Positions 1 through 7,410 of a stretch of DNA of 64,000 nt are shown in pieces. How positions within the stretch are numbered: position 1 is the first letter of the stretch; the number at the start of each line of letters is the position of its first letter. The notes beneath the pieces were generated by a model. It ran no database searches. It saw only the letters and a program-made list of their open reading frames with translations, and had not been told where the DNA came from. The translations under genes and the position numbers were made by a program. This stretch comes from Neobacillus niacini (lineage in GTDB: Bacteria > Bacillota > Bacilli > Bacillales > Cytobacillaceae), in assembly GCF_019749295.1 (NCBI RefSeq), contig NZ_JACWFG010000015.1, forward strand, positions 86,578-150,577. Direction: 5' to 3'.

Positions 1-2
1 AA

Positions 3-743
3 CTGAAATTTGGCGATAATGATATTCGCGAGATTATTCACATGCCACTGAATAAGGTCATCGAAACAGCAGGGGAATTACCAGAACTTGAAAAAATAAA
101 GTCGATTGTTGGCGGGGAAATGGTGCTCACGGAAGATGTCTCATTACTTCCTAGGGAAACACAAGTTGCTTTAAAATTGCTTGAACTAGAACTATCCAGT
201 TTCGTCGGCTATGAAGTGGTTTTACAAAATGCCTTACCATTTTGGGATCAAATAAAAAACAATATCGAAGCCATTAGCAGCAAGAATCTAGTGACCATTT
301 GTGATTTTCCCAATATTACCGAAACACGTGAAATGATTATTGATAAATATTTCACCAATGGAAAATACAAAAAGCTCACGTATGTCTATGAAGCGTTCGG
401 TTACAAAAAGATTGTTACTCAAATTAATAAAATTAAAGCAGCTCATAAATGTCCATTCTGTAATGGGAAAAAGGTCATTTCTGAAGATAATCTTCATGAT
501 GGAGTTCATAAACTTTCTGTTCCATGTGTAAGTTGTCACGCCAGCGGCATTAATGATGAAGGCCGTAAGGAAATCGTCGAAGGAATTGATGTCCAAACCT
601 GGCTTACTGGAACCGTAAGAGATGTTGTTGCTGAAAATCTACGAACCGAAGAGGTTGCAGACATTCCTATTTTCAATCGGATTCGCGAGTTGAATAAACG
701 CGATATGAAGGCCGTTTATCAAGCACTTGAGCAAAATAATTAA
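3..743 (+). CDS. C-terminal part of a UvrA-like ATPase with a zinc ribbon (5' end outside window)
   Basis: The reading frame is open from the first in-frame codon (base 3), so the ATG at 42 is internal and the gene starts to the left of the window. The visible part is about 246 residues. It contains a four-cysteine zinc-ribbon-like module (CPFCNGK, then CVSCHASGI about 30 residues later). Before that is a stretch whose order of elements recalls UvrA-family ABC ATPases, but no intact Walker or signature motif is visible here. The UvrA-like call is therefore tentative; another zinc-ribbon protein is possible. A strong terminator follows directly. Confidence 0.5.
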   Translation: MKFGDNDIREIIHMPLNKVIETAGELPELEKIKSIVGGEMVLTEDVSLLPRETQVALKLLELELSSFVGYEVVLQNALPFWDQIKNNIEAISSKNLVTICDFPNITETREMIIDKYFTNGKYKKLTYVYEAFGYKKIVTQINKIKAAHKCPFCNGKKVISEDNLHDGVHKLSVPCVSCHASGINDEGRKEIVEGIDVQTWLTGTVRDVVAENLRTEEVADIPIFNRIRELNKRDMKAVYQALEQNN

Positions 744-750
744 ATGGTAG

Positions 751-793
751 AAATAACGCATTTGCAATACATAATTGCAAGTGCGTTATTTTG
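751..793 (+). terminator. Rho-independent terminator
   Basis: An 18 bp stem (751-768 with 774-791, one G-T wobble) encloses a 5-base loop and is followed by Ts. It lies 8 bases after the stop codon of the first gene. Confidence 0.8.
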
Positions 794-818
794 GTAAAGT
801 ACTTATCGATTCAAACAA

Positions 819-1073
819 GCGATGAGAGCCCGTAACTTTAAAAAAGTGAAGATGCGGTCACTCATAAGAGTTATGAGAACCCGTAATCTTATAAAAAGGG
901 TAGAAGCGTCACTCATAAGAGTTATGAGAACCCGTAATCTTATAAAAAGGGTAGAGGCGGTCACTCATAAGAGCGATGAGAGCCCGTAATCTAATAAAAA
1001 GTGAAGATGCGGTCACTCATAAGAGCGATGAGAGCCCGTAATCTTATAAAAAAGGTAGAAGCGGTCACTCAAC
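819..1073. repeat. Tandem array A, about five copies of a 51-52 bp unit
   Basis: The core ATGAGAGCCCGTAA recurs at 822, 873, 924, 976 and 1028, giving steps of 51, 51, 52 and 52. Each unit also carries GGTCACTCATAAGAG, so CTCAT and ATGAG form inverted arms around the unit junction. There is no open reading frame through it and no transposase. It sits between a terminator and the 3' end of two minus-strand mini-genes. Confidence 0.85.
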
Positions 1074-1089
1074 ACCTAAGAACACTCCT

Positions 1090-1254
1090 TCATAACTCTG
1101 ATGAAGGTTCATTTTTTTCAATATCCGTATAATAGATGATTTCAGAGAGAATTTTACATCCATCCACTTTATCGTACTTCTCCCAAGCCTCGTCTTTATT
1201 TTCATACTCAAACATTTTGATGCTGTCTGCTGAATAAAGTGTCAAAATCCACAC
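1090..1254 (-). CDS. 54-residue conserved-looking small protein
   Basis: It starts with GTG at 1254, preceded by a good AAGGGAG site 8 bases upstream, and ends with TGA at 1092-1090. The product begins MWILTLYSADSIKMFEY and then alternates acidic and aromatic residues (DEAWEKYDK, KILSEIIYYTD). This looks like a compact soluble alpha/beta fold, and similar small unannotated proteins are common in Bacillaceae. The ATG two codons upstream is in another frame and stops at once. It lies 42 bases after a membrane mini-gene on the same strand and may be co-transcribed with it. Function unknown. Confidence 0.6.
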   Translation of the reverse strand: MWILTLYSADSIKMFEYENKDEAWEKYDKVDGCKILSEIIYYTDIEKNEPSSEL

Positions 1255-1296
1255 ATTCTCATCTCCCTTAGTAAGGTTTATGGTAAGGATTCCTAA

Positions 1297-1392
1297 TTAC
1301 TTTACAAATAGATCAAAACCGATGGAAATAAGCCAGCCGACAGCAAGAGTAACCGTGAGATATGTACCGATATAAAGTAATAGTTCCGCCAT
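1297..1392 (-). CDS. 31-residue single-span membrane peptide
   Basis: The ATG at 1392 is preceded by a strong AGGAGGA site. The product is almost entirely one hydrophobic helix (MAELLLYIGTYLTVTLAVGW then ISIGFDLFVK). It is too short for routine gene calling, but the ribosome site and the clean membrane segment support it. The 54-residue gene follows on the same strand. Function unknown; possibly a small regulatory or stress membrane peptide. Confidence 0.5.
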   Translation of the reverse strand: MAELLLYIGTYLTVTLAVGWLISIGFDLFVK

Positions 1393-1795
1393 GCTTCCTC
1401 CTTCACTTCATATGTCTATTCCACAAAGATAAAGTCATTATAACAATGGATAATTAAAAAAATGTCGAACCAAGGGAGGTTAATCTATTTGTAAATAGAA
1501 TGTTAACTTCCATTAATAATAGAAATATTTAGTAAACAATCAGGACCATACTCCCCCAATAAGGAAAATTTTGACTGTATTTTCTGTAAAGTTAGTGTGT
1601 GCTTTATCCCATATTACAGCCCTTAATAATAGGTAACACTTAACTAGACAATGATTTTAATGTTCCGTAGACTAAACACTATATCATTTTTTCTACTAAT
1701 TACTTGGGGGTATTACTATCTAGCCTCCTAATCTACTAACCAAAATAAATAAATAATGAAGGTTGTAGTATTTTTGAAAATAGGGAGGAATAATC
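1393..1795. other. 403 bp spacer upstream of the ftsZ paralogue
   Basis: A long AT-rich spacer with no open frame that has a credible ribosome site. It must hold the divergent promoters of the mini-genes and of the ftsZ-like gene. A TTGACT at 1571-1576 has no convincing -10 partner at the usual distance, so no promoter is claimed. Confidence 0.4.
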
Positions 1796-2965
1796 ATGTT
1801 GGAATTTGACACAAGTATGGATCAATTAGCGACGATTAAAGTAGTCGGTGTAGGCGGCGGGGGAAACAATGCTGTAAACCGAATGATTGAGGATGGAGTA
1901 GAAGGAGTAGAGTTTATTGCTGTAAACACGGATTCACAAGCAATTAATCAATCGAGAGCAGCCATTAGAATGCAAATTGGTGCCTCGTTAACTAGAGGGT
2001 TAGGTGCAGGTGCCAATCCGGAAATAGGCCAAAAAGCTGTCGAGGAAAGTAAGAATCAAATCGAAGAAGTGTTAAAAGGAGCAGACATGGTATTCGTTAC
2101 AGCAGGAATGGGAGGAGGTACTGGAACCGGAGCAGCACCGGCAATCGCTAGAATTGCACGAAAGCTTGGTGCCTTGACCATTGGAGTGGTAACGCGCCCT
2201 TTCAAATTTGAAGGTCATAAGCGTGCAAAAAATGCAGAAAGTGGAATTAGTGAAATGAGGGAAGCAGTAGACACCCTAATCATTATTCCAAACGATCGTT
2301 TATTGGAAATTGTCGATAAAAAAACCCCTATGATCGAAGCTTTTCGTGAAGCAGACAATGTCCTCCGGCAGGGTGTACAAGGGATATCAGATCTAATTGC
2401 GGTACCTGGATTAATCAACCTTGATTTCGCAGATGTGAAAACGGTCATGTCTCATAAAGGAACTGCCCTAATGGGGATTGGGATCGCGAATGGCAGCAAT
2501 CGTGCGGCTGAAGCAGCGGAGAAAGCTTTAAACAGTCCGTTATTGGAAACGTCAATCAATGGGGCACATGGGGTAATCATGAACATAACCGGCGGTAACA
2601 ATTTAAGTCTTTTTGAAGTACAGGAGGCCGCCGAAATCGTGGCTGCAGCTTCTAACGAGGAATTAAATATGATCTTTGGTTCGGTCATTAATGAAAACTT
2701 AACAGATGAGATTATAGTAACCGTCATAGCTACTGGATTTACCGAGCAAGGTGAAACTAAAGTACATACGCAATCCCAGCCGCCAGAGGAGGAAGTTACC
2801 TCTCCTTATCAAAGGGAACAGCGACTTCACTATCAAGAACCGGAACCAATCATTCATTTTGAAGAGGTTTTGGATTATGGCACGAACTCAAGGGATTTAG
2901 AGGAGTCAGATGATGATATTCCAACCTTTTTGCGTAATCGAAAAAAGCGCTTACGTTCATTTTAA
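1796..2965 (+). CDS. ftsZ: FtsZ-type cell division GTPase, stand-alone paralogue
   Basis: FtsZ is the tubulin-like GTPase that polymerises into the division ring. The product has 389 residues and the full family architecture. An N-terminal nucleotide-binding domain carries GVGGGGNNAVNRM (about 18-30) and the tubulin signature GGGTGTG (about 107). The activating domain contains NLDFADVKTVM. A variable linker of about 45 residues leads to a conserved C-terminal peptide DDIPTFLRNRKKR that normally binds FtsA, SepF and EzrA. The start ATG has a GGGAGGA site. It is not next to ftsA or other division-cluster genes but lies alone between repeat-bearing spacers, so it is probably a second copy. Catalytic motifs are intact, so it may be functional. 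Confidence 0.93.
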   Translation: MLEFDTSMDQLATIKVVGVGGGGNNAVNRMIEDGVEGVEFIAVNTDSQAINQSRAAIRMQIGASLTRGLGAGANPEIGQKAVEESKNQIEEVLKGADMVFVTAGMGGGTGTGAAPAIARIARKLGALTIGVVTRPFKFEGHKRAKNAESGISEMREAVDTLIIIPNDRLLEIVDKKTPMIEAFREADNVLRQGVQGISDLIAVPGLINLDFADVKTVMSHKGTALMGIGIANGSNRAAEAAEKALNSPLLETSINGAHGVIMNITGGNNLSLFEVQEAAEIVAAASNEELNMIFGSVINENLTDEIIVTVIATGFTEQGETKVHTQSQPPEEEVTSPYQREQRLHYQEPEPIIHFEEVLDYGTNSRDLEESDDDIPTFLRNRKKRLRSF

Positions 2966-3012
2966 GTGAATAGGGATAAAAGATATTCCCTTAATGAATA
3001 AATGAGGGTTAA

Positions 3013-3235
3013 GTGAAAGATCCTTGGCGAATCGCTCCCTTGGAATGCGAGATAGATGGGTCTAGGGAACAATACCTGGGGTATCGTTCCCCCGGATGGC
3101 AAAAAGATGGATAAAGGGAACAATACCCGGAGAATTGTTACCTTGGAAGGCTAAAGAGATAGATTAAGGGAACAATTCTCGGAAAATACTTCCCTTAAAG
3201 GGAACAGTCGGAGTGTAAAGGGAACGATACATTTT
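3013..3235. repeat. Tandem array B, degenerate 51-52 bp units with GGGAAC/GTTCCC arms
   Basis: GGGAAC recurs at 3065, 3116, 3168, 3200 and 3220. The first two steps are 51 and 52 bases, and the last two (32 + 20) again sum to 52. A degenerate earlier copy fits at 3013. Within one unit GGGAACAATACC and GGTATCGTTCCC are inverted and could pair. No gene overlaps it. Confidence 0.75.
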
Positions 3236-3271
3236 AAATTTCAATTTAACAATCGATAAATTCGTTCATAC

Positions 3272-3303
3272 AAAAACAGGCAGCCATTCACTGCCTGTTT
3301 TTA
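3272..3303. terminator. Bidirectional terminator between ftsZ paralogue and the 3.3 kb gene
   Basis: A 12 bp stem, AAAAACAGGCAG with CTGCCTGTTTTT, has A-run and T-run on either side. It can therefore end transcription from both convergent genes. Confidence 0.8.
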
Positions 3304-3313
3304 CTTTTTCTAT

Positions 3314-3553
3314 CTACGCCATTGGCAGGCTCTTAAATTTTGTAAGTGTCTCAACATACTCTTCTTGACTATCAATAAGCTTATACACTCTTGCTTCATC
3401 AAAATGGACAATCTTCCAAGACCGCAGCTCGCCATCTCGATACCCCCTAGCTAAGACCTTTTCCAATGATTTCCTTGTAGCTCCTTGGTAATAGGTTTTT
3501 CCAATAAAGGTCCCTTTAAAATACTTGTGAATCATAAAAGTTTCGAACATCAT
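3314..3553 (-). CDS. 79-residue hypothetical protein
   Basis: A small soluble protein without recognisable domain. It starts with two adjacent ATGs behind AGGGGGCTGG. The sequence is rich in basic and aromatic residues (KYFKGTFIGKTYYQG, SLEKVLARGYRDG) with a charged C-terminal half, and has no signal peptide or membrane span. It is convergent with the ftsZ paralogue and ends at the shared terminator. Function unknown. Confidence 0.6.
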   Translation of the reverse strand: MMFETFMIHKYFKGTFIGKTYYQGATRKSLEKVLARGYRDGELRSWKIVHFDEARVYKLIDSQEEYVETLTKFKSLPMA

Positions 3554-3833
3554 TCCAGCCCCCTAATCTTCTATTTAATAAATCCAATTAAAGAGTATAG
3601 TAGTTAATAAAATCGTTGAATATTAAAAGATATTTGCAACATCACTATGTTGTTTACAAGAGGTATAGTAGCATGGATAAGAAGGAGAGTCTGTGGATTT
3701 TTTGTGAATTATTTCACGATGTGTAAACTGTAATATCCAAAGCTAGGAATATAAAAGAATTCAGTATAAACGTAGATGAAATGGTATAATTTTCTAATAT
3801 ATAAACTGTCAGTAACACAAGAGGGGGAGTAAA

Positions 3834-4736
3834 ATGAGGATTGTTATAGCGGGAGGTTCAGGTTTTATCGGTAGAAAATTAACTGAATTATTACATGCAC
3901 AAGGCCATTCTGTCGTCATTTTAACAAGGGAAGCGAAAAAATCAGACGGGAACATAGCTTATGTACAGTGGCTTTCTGAAGGATCGTCGCCAGAAAAGGA
4001 TATAGGTTATGCAGATGCCTTTATTAATTTAGCTGGTGTTTCCATCAACGAAGGCAGATGGAGTAGGATGCATCAGAAACAAATCTATGATAGTAGAATG
4101 ACCGCAACAGATGAGTTACTAAGAATCATTTCCTTACTTCCTGAAAAGCCTGCTGTCCTTGTTAATGCCAGTGCGATTGGCATTTATCCCGCCTCAGAAA
4201 CATCTATCTATACGGAAAATTCTACGGAAAGAGCTAATGACTTTTTAGGAAAAACGGTAAGCGACTGGGAAAACAAAGCGAAACAAGTGGAAGAACAGTC
4301 CGTTCGTGCAGTCTTCATGAGATTTGGTGTTGTGCTCGGTAATGAAGGTGGGGCTCTGCCTCTTATGGCACTGCCTTATCGTTTATTTGTTGGCGGAAAA
4401 GTAGGTTCCGGTGAACAATGGGTATCCTGGGTGCATGTCACGGATGTTGTCCGCGCTATTCTCTATGTGCTCAATAATGATACTTTGCGAGGACCAGTAA
4501 ATGTTACATCACCCTCACCACTCCAAATGAACGATTTCGGTAAGACCATTGGAGCGGTATTGCATCGTCCCCATTGGATGCCAGTCCCTTCATTGGCAAT
4601 GAAAATGGTCCTTGGGCAAAAAAGTGCCCTCGTTTTGGAAGGGCAGCATGTAGTGCCTCAAGTGTTGCAACAAGTAGGGTTTGAATTCATGTTCCCAACA
4701 CTTCATTCGGCTTTAGAGGATTTATTCTTACGTTAA
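3834..4736 (+). CDS. yfhF: TIGR01777-family NAD(P)-dependent epimerase-like protein (YfhF)
   Basis: This is an extended short-chain dehydrogenase/reductase-type protein of 300 residues. The N terminus MRIVIAGGSGFIGRKLTELL is the Rossmann dinucleotide-binding motif (GGSGFIG). NASAIGIYP in the middle corresponds to the Ser region of the family, and the C-terminal part is the DUF1731-like tail. B. subtilis YfhF belongs to this family; its substrate is not known to me. The gene starts at an ATG behind AGAGGGGGAG and appears monocistronic. Confidence 0.88.
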   Translation: MRIVIAGGSGFIGRKLTELLHAQGHSVVILTREAKKSDGNIAYVQWLSEGSSPEKDIGYADAFINLAGVSINEGRWSRMHQKQIYDSRMTATDELLRIISLLPEKPAVLVNASAIGIYPASETSIYTENSTERANDFLGKTVSDWENKAKQVEEQSVRAVFMRFGVVLGNEGGALPLMALPYRLFVGGKVGSGEQWVSWVHVTDVVRAILYVLNNDTLRGPVNVTSPSPLQMNDFGKTIGAVLHRPHWMPVPSLAMKMVLGQKSALVLEGQHVVPQVLQQVGFEFMFPTLHSALEDLFLR

Positions 4737-4870
4737 TAGGAATAGATAATTTTGTTAAGAAAAATAGAATGTATGTTCTTATATCGTGTTGTTTATGATA
4801 TACTAAAATGGCAATAGAAGGTTGTCTTAAGGGGTGGTCGGCATACTCCCATGGAGGGGGGTGGTGCTGT

Positions 4871-4954
4871 TTGACCGTTTTTGAAACATTTATGATCATG
4901 TTTGGTTTTGCTAGTTTAGTCATTGCGATACTGACATTTAATCAAAAAAAATAA
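4871..4954 (+). CDS. Putative holin-like toxin, 27 residues (type I toxin-antitoxin type)
   Basis: The start is TTG at 4871, behind a very strong GGAGGGGGG site. The product MTVFETFMIMFGFASLVIAI continues LTFNQKK: a short N terminus, one membrane helix and a lysine end. This is the pattern of the Hol_Tox family (MTVFETL...FASLVVAILTY...KK) found as type I toxins in Bacillus and relatives. Such toxins are normally silenced by an antisense RNA. The following 100 bases contain two imperfect hairpins, and the plus-strand TATAAT at 4998-5003 could belong to a small RNA. The antitoxin RNA itself is inferred. Confidence 0.7.
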   Translation: MTVFETFMIMFGFASLVIAILTFNQKK

Positions 4955-5037
4955 CCCACCCTCGAGTTAGCTCAGCTCAGGTGGATTACTAGTCCGTATA
5001 ATACAGCCGTTCCTTTTGGGAAAACCGACTATTGCAG

Positions 5038-5070
5038 GACCGACATGTTGCAGCATGTTCGGTCTTTTTA
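5038..5070 (+). terminator. Terminator downstream of the holin-like toxin
   Basis: GACCGACATG pairs with CATGTTCGGTC, with one bulge, and is followed by TTTTTATTTT. It probably ends the toxin transcript. Confidence 0.65.
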
Positions 5071-5174
5071 TTTTATGTTTATGCTTACCTATATTATAAC
5101 GAAAAATAGGAAAAAAGAAACATAAATGAGGGATAATTAATAAGTAAAAAATCGGTAAGCGTTTACATTTATTT

Positions 5175-5495
5175 TTAAGAGATAATGCCTTTTCTTAGTA
5201 GTTCACCAACTGCATGGGAACGATTATGGGCACCAAGCTTTTTAATCGCTGATTTCACATATTGTTTTACCGTTAATTCACTTATTTCCATTGCAGCTGC
5301 CATTTCCTTCATGCTTTCACCCCAAGAAATCTTTCGCATTACCTCTAATTCTCTTTTACTTAAGTTTGATGTTTGGTCTAGGGAATTGGTCTGCTCCATA
5401 TACTTCCCGATGATTCTCCCATAATCTGTTAAAGAGGTAAGAACTCGTTCATCGATAACAGCGGCTTCGGAAAATTCTGTCGTACAAATATAGCA
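5175..5495 (-). pseudogene. 5'-truncated LuxR-type response/regulatory protein
   Basis: The C-terminal half encodes a clean LuxR helix-turn-helix (LSKRELEVMRKISWGESMKEM, then ISELTVKQYVKSAIKKLGAHNR). The open frame nominally begins at 5558. However, residues before about CYICTTEF are antisense of a monooxygenase fragment, so the authentic 5' half is missing. The join lies at roughly 5488-5498. The remaining part just before the helix-turn-helix resembles the end of a sensory (GAF-like) domain. It probably once regulated the divergent monooxygenase whose remnant follows. Confidence 0.7.
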
Positions 5496-6077
5496 AATTG
5501 AAGAAATTACGGAGAAGGGGATCCGTACGTCTGAAGGAGAATATGAGCTCGACGCCATTGTGTTTGCTACCGGCTTTGATGGTATGACAGGTCCATTGTT
5601 AAAAATGGATATTCGTGGGAGGGATGGTGTGTCATTTAAGGAAAAGTGGAATGGGGGAGAAGATACTCGAACCTACCTTGGTGTTGCCAATGCTGGTTTC
5701 CCTAATTTCTTCATGATTACCGGTCCTGAAAGTCCTTCGGTTTTCAGTAATATGCCGGCATCTATTGAGCAGCATGTGGAATGGTCTCCGATTGCATCGA
5801 ATACATGATTGCGAATAACATGGAAACAGTGGAAGCAAATGTTGAAGCCGAAGAAGCATGGAGCAAGCATTGCCGAGAAGTGGCAGAAGCCACATTATTC
5901 ACGAAAACGGAATCATGGTACACCGGGGCCAACATCCCTGGTAAGACTCGGAGATTCTTAATCTATTTAGGAGGTGCCGGTGCCTACCGTCAGAAATGTA
6001 CAGAAATTGCTGAGAATGGGTATGAAGAATTTACCTTTGAAAAGTCACCTGCACCTATTCAGGGTAGTGTAAAATAA
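5495..6077 (+). pseudogene. 3' fragment of a Baeyer-Villiger flavin monooxygenase, frameshifted
   Basis: From about 5495 the plus strand encodes IEEITEKGIRTS, then DAIVFATGFDGMTG, DIRGRDG and FPNFFMITGPESPSVFSNM. These are hallmark segments of the C-terminal half of cyclohexanone-monooxygenase-like FAD enzymes. The frame stops at 5808, while the next frame continues SDCIEYMIANNMETVEA through ESWYTGANIPGK to 6077. A small indel near 5780-5790 therefore split it. The FAD-binding N-terminal half is absent, and an in-frame TAG lies just upstream of the join. It is non-functional. Confidence 0.85.
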
Positions 6078-6086
6078 CTAGTTTAC

Positions 6087-6124
6087 ACCAAATGTCCCTA
6101 GACATCCGTCTAGGGACATTTGGT
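6087..6124. terminator. Perfect hairpin after the monooxygenase remnant
   Basis: A 17 bp perfect stem (6087-6103 with 6108-6124) encloses a 4-base loop. There is no long T-run on the plus side. It probably served the monooxygenase gene or works as a barrier between the convergent units. Confidence 0.55.
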
Positions 6125-6146
6125 ATGGAACCCCGAAATTTATCCT

Positions 6147-6872
6147 TTATTGAGAAATTCCACCTTCATAAATAAACTCAAAATATCGATTAACACTGTT
6201 ACCTGATTCATTTGCAGCCGTAATTCTGTATGCGCGATAATTTGGAGTAGATTCATCAAAATGAATGCTCTTTTCAAATAAACTTGGTAACTGTTCAGTT
6301 ATCACCTCGTCTGTAAAAATAATGCTATCTGCATCCGAACACCCTTGGAACGTAACATCATGTTCTCCCGTAGGAAGGTGCGTCACAAGCTCGATTGGAC
6401 TTTCAATGGTTAGTTTTGGAAGCGAAGTGTCGGGCGCTTCCTTAAACGTTAGTCCTTTTAGAATAAAATGATAAGTTAATAGGGACGGGTCTTCCGGTGA
6501 TTCTGCAGGATTTGACGTAATCACCAACATATAATCTCCTGCTGGCAATACAGCTCCATTTCCATACATGGCAGACCAGTTTTTATCAGTAATGATATAA
6601 TCGGATCCCACTGTATCAGGTCCCCAACTGATGTCAATGGTTCCTTTCTTTGCAGTTGAAAATAAGTAATAATGTGTTTCCAAATCACGATAAATCTTGC
6701 CTTTATATTCAACTGTCATTTTGACTTTTTCCTTTTGTTTCTTCTCTGATTTCATCTGTGCTGCTGATACAGTCTTATCATCCGGCATTGGAGAAAACAT
6801 TCTAGGTGTGAAAAACAGCAGAAACACCAAAAAACTGATCAGAAAATAATGAAAACCTTTCGATTGAAACAT
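6147..6872 (-). CDS. Exported or membrane-anchored protein of unknown function
   Basis: I take ATG 6872 as start because GAAAGGA lies 8 bases upstream; the longer frame to 6941 has no ribosome site. The 241-residue product begins MFQSKGFHYFLISFLVFLLF, a signal peptide or N-terminal membrane anchor. A charged linker and two beta-rich segments follow (GTIDISWGPDTVGSDYIITD; LPTGEHDVTFQGCSDADSII). The ends recall surface proteins made of immunoglobulin-like modules. No catalytic motif was recognised. Promoter and neighbours suggest a single-gene unit. Confidence 0.7.
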   Translation of the reverse strand: MFQSKGFHYFLISFLVFLLFFTPRMFSPMPDDKTVSAAQMKSEKKQKEKVKMTVEYKGKIYRDLETHYYLFSTAKKGTIDISWGPDTVGSDYIITDKNWSAMYGNGAVLPAGDYMLVITSNPAESPEDPSLLTYHFILKGLTFKEAPDTSLPKLTIESPIELVTHLPTGEHDVTFQGCSDADSIIFTDEVITEQLPSLFEKSIHFDESTPNYRAYRITAANESGNSVNRYFEFIYEGGISQ

Positions 6873-7160
6873 AACAATCATCCTTTCTTGATGACAATTA
6901 AAATGATTGTGCTGCGATCGGTGCTTGATTGTATGCTGCAACTATTTTCTCTATAAAGTAGACGATATCATGTGAGTATGGTTACATTGTTTTTCTAAGA
7001 AGTTGAGTGGTATTTTGAATTTCAGGAGCCTATTTTTACGAAAAGTTTCATGGGAGATGTTTAATCCCTTTTTATTGTCCTGGTCCTACAAAACTAATAA
7101 GATGGTTATATACAAACCTAAACAATCATTACAATCATTGTTAGAAAAGGAGTCGGTTTC

Positions 7161-7331
7161 GTGTTGTGGGATAAACCTAAGTGTATGGTTTGCGAGAAGG
7201 AAATAAAGGGAGATGATATGGTTTTTGTAAAAATGAAATACCCTAAGCGAAAAGGTTTTACAGAAATCAAAGCGTATTTACTAAACGAAGGAAAATTTGT
7301 TTGTGAAGACTGTGTTACACTTAAAAAATAG
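7161..7331 (+). CDS. 56-residue zinc-ribbon protein
   Basis: The GTG at 7161 sits 8 bases after AAAGGAG. The product contains CMVC near the start and CEDC near the end (KFVCEDCVTLKK), a two-knuckle treble-clef/zinc-ribbon arrangement, with a basic central part (KMKYPKRKGFTEIKAYL). Similar short proteins are widespread and unnamed in Bacillus, and some databases label them misleadingly as transport proteins. Function unknown. Confidence 0.65.
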   Translation: MLWDKPKCMVCEKEIKGDDMVFVKMKYPKRKGFTEIKAYLLNEGKFVCEDCVTLKK

Positions 7332-7410
7332 GAAGTTAACGGATCGATTGGCAAATACATATTCCTACTAGAGTCAAATCTATGAAAATATAGTCAACGA
7401 GGTGTATTCA

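Noticed and set aside
819..1073. Array A considered as a CRISPR array
   Set aside because: Units are imperfect throughout with no constant repeat/variable spacer division, and no cas genes occur in the window.
1571..1599. TTGACT as -35 of the ftsZ paralogue promoter
   Set aside because: No acceptable -10 hexamer at 16-19 bases and it lies 200 bases upstream of the start.
5175..5558. The full 127-codon LuxR frame as an intact gene
   Set aside because: Its first 20-25 codons are antisense of a monooxygenase segment, so the real N-terminal half is missing.
7003..7206. 67-codon frame before the zinc-ribbon gene
   Set aside because: It has no ribosome site and overlaps a better-supported gene in another frame.
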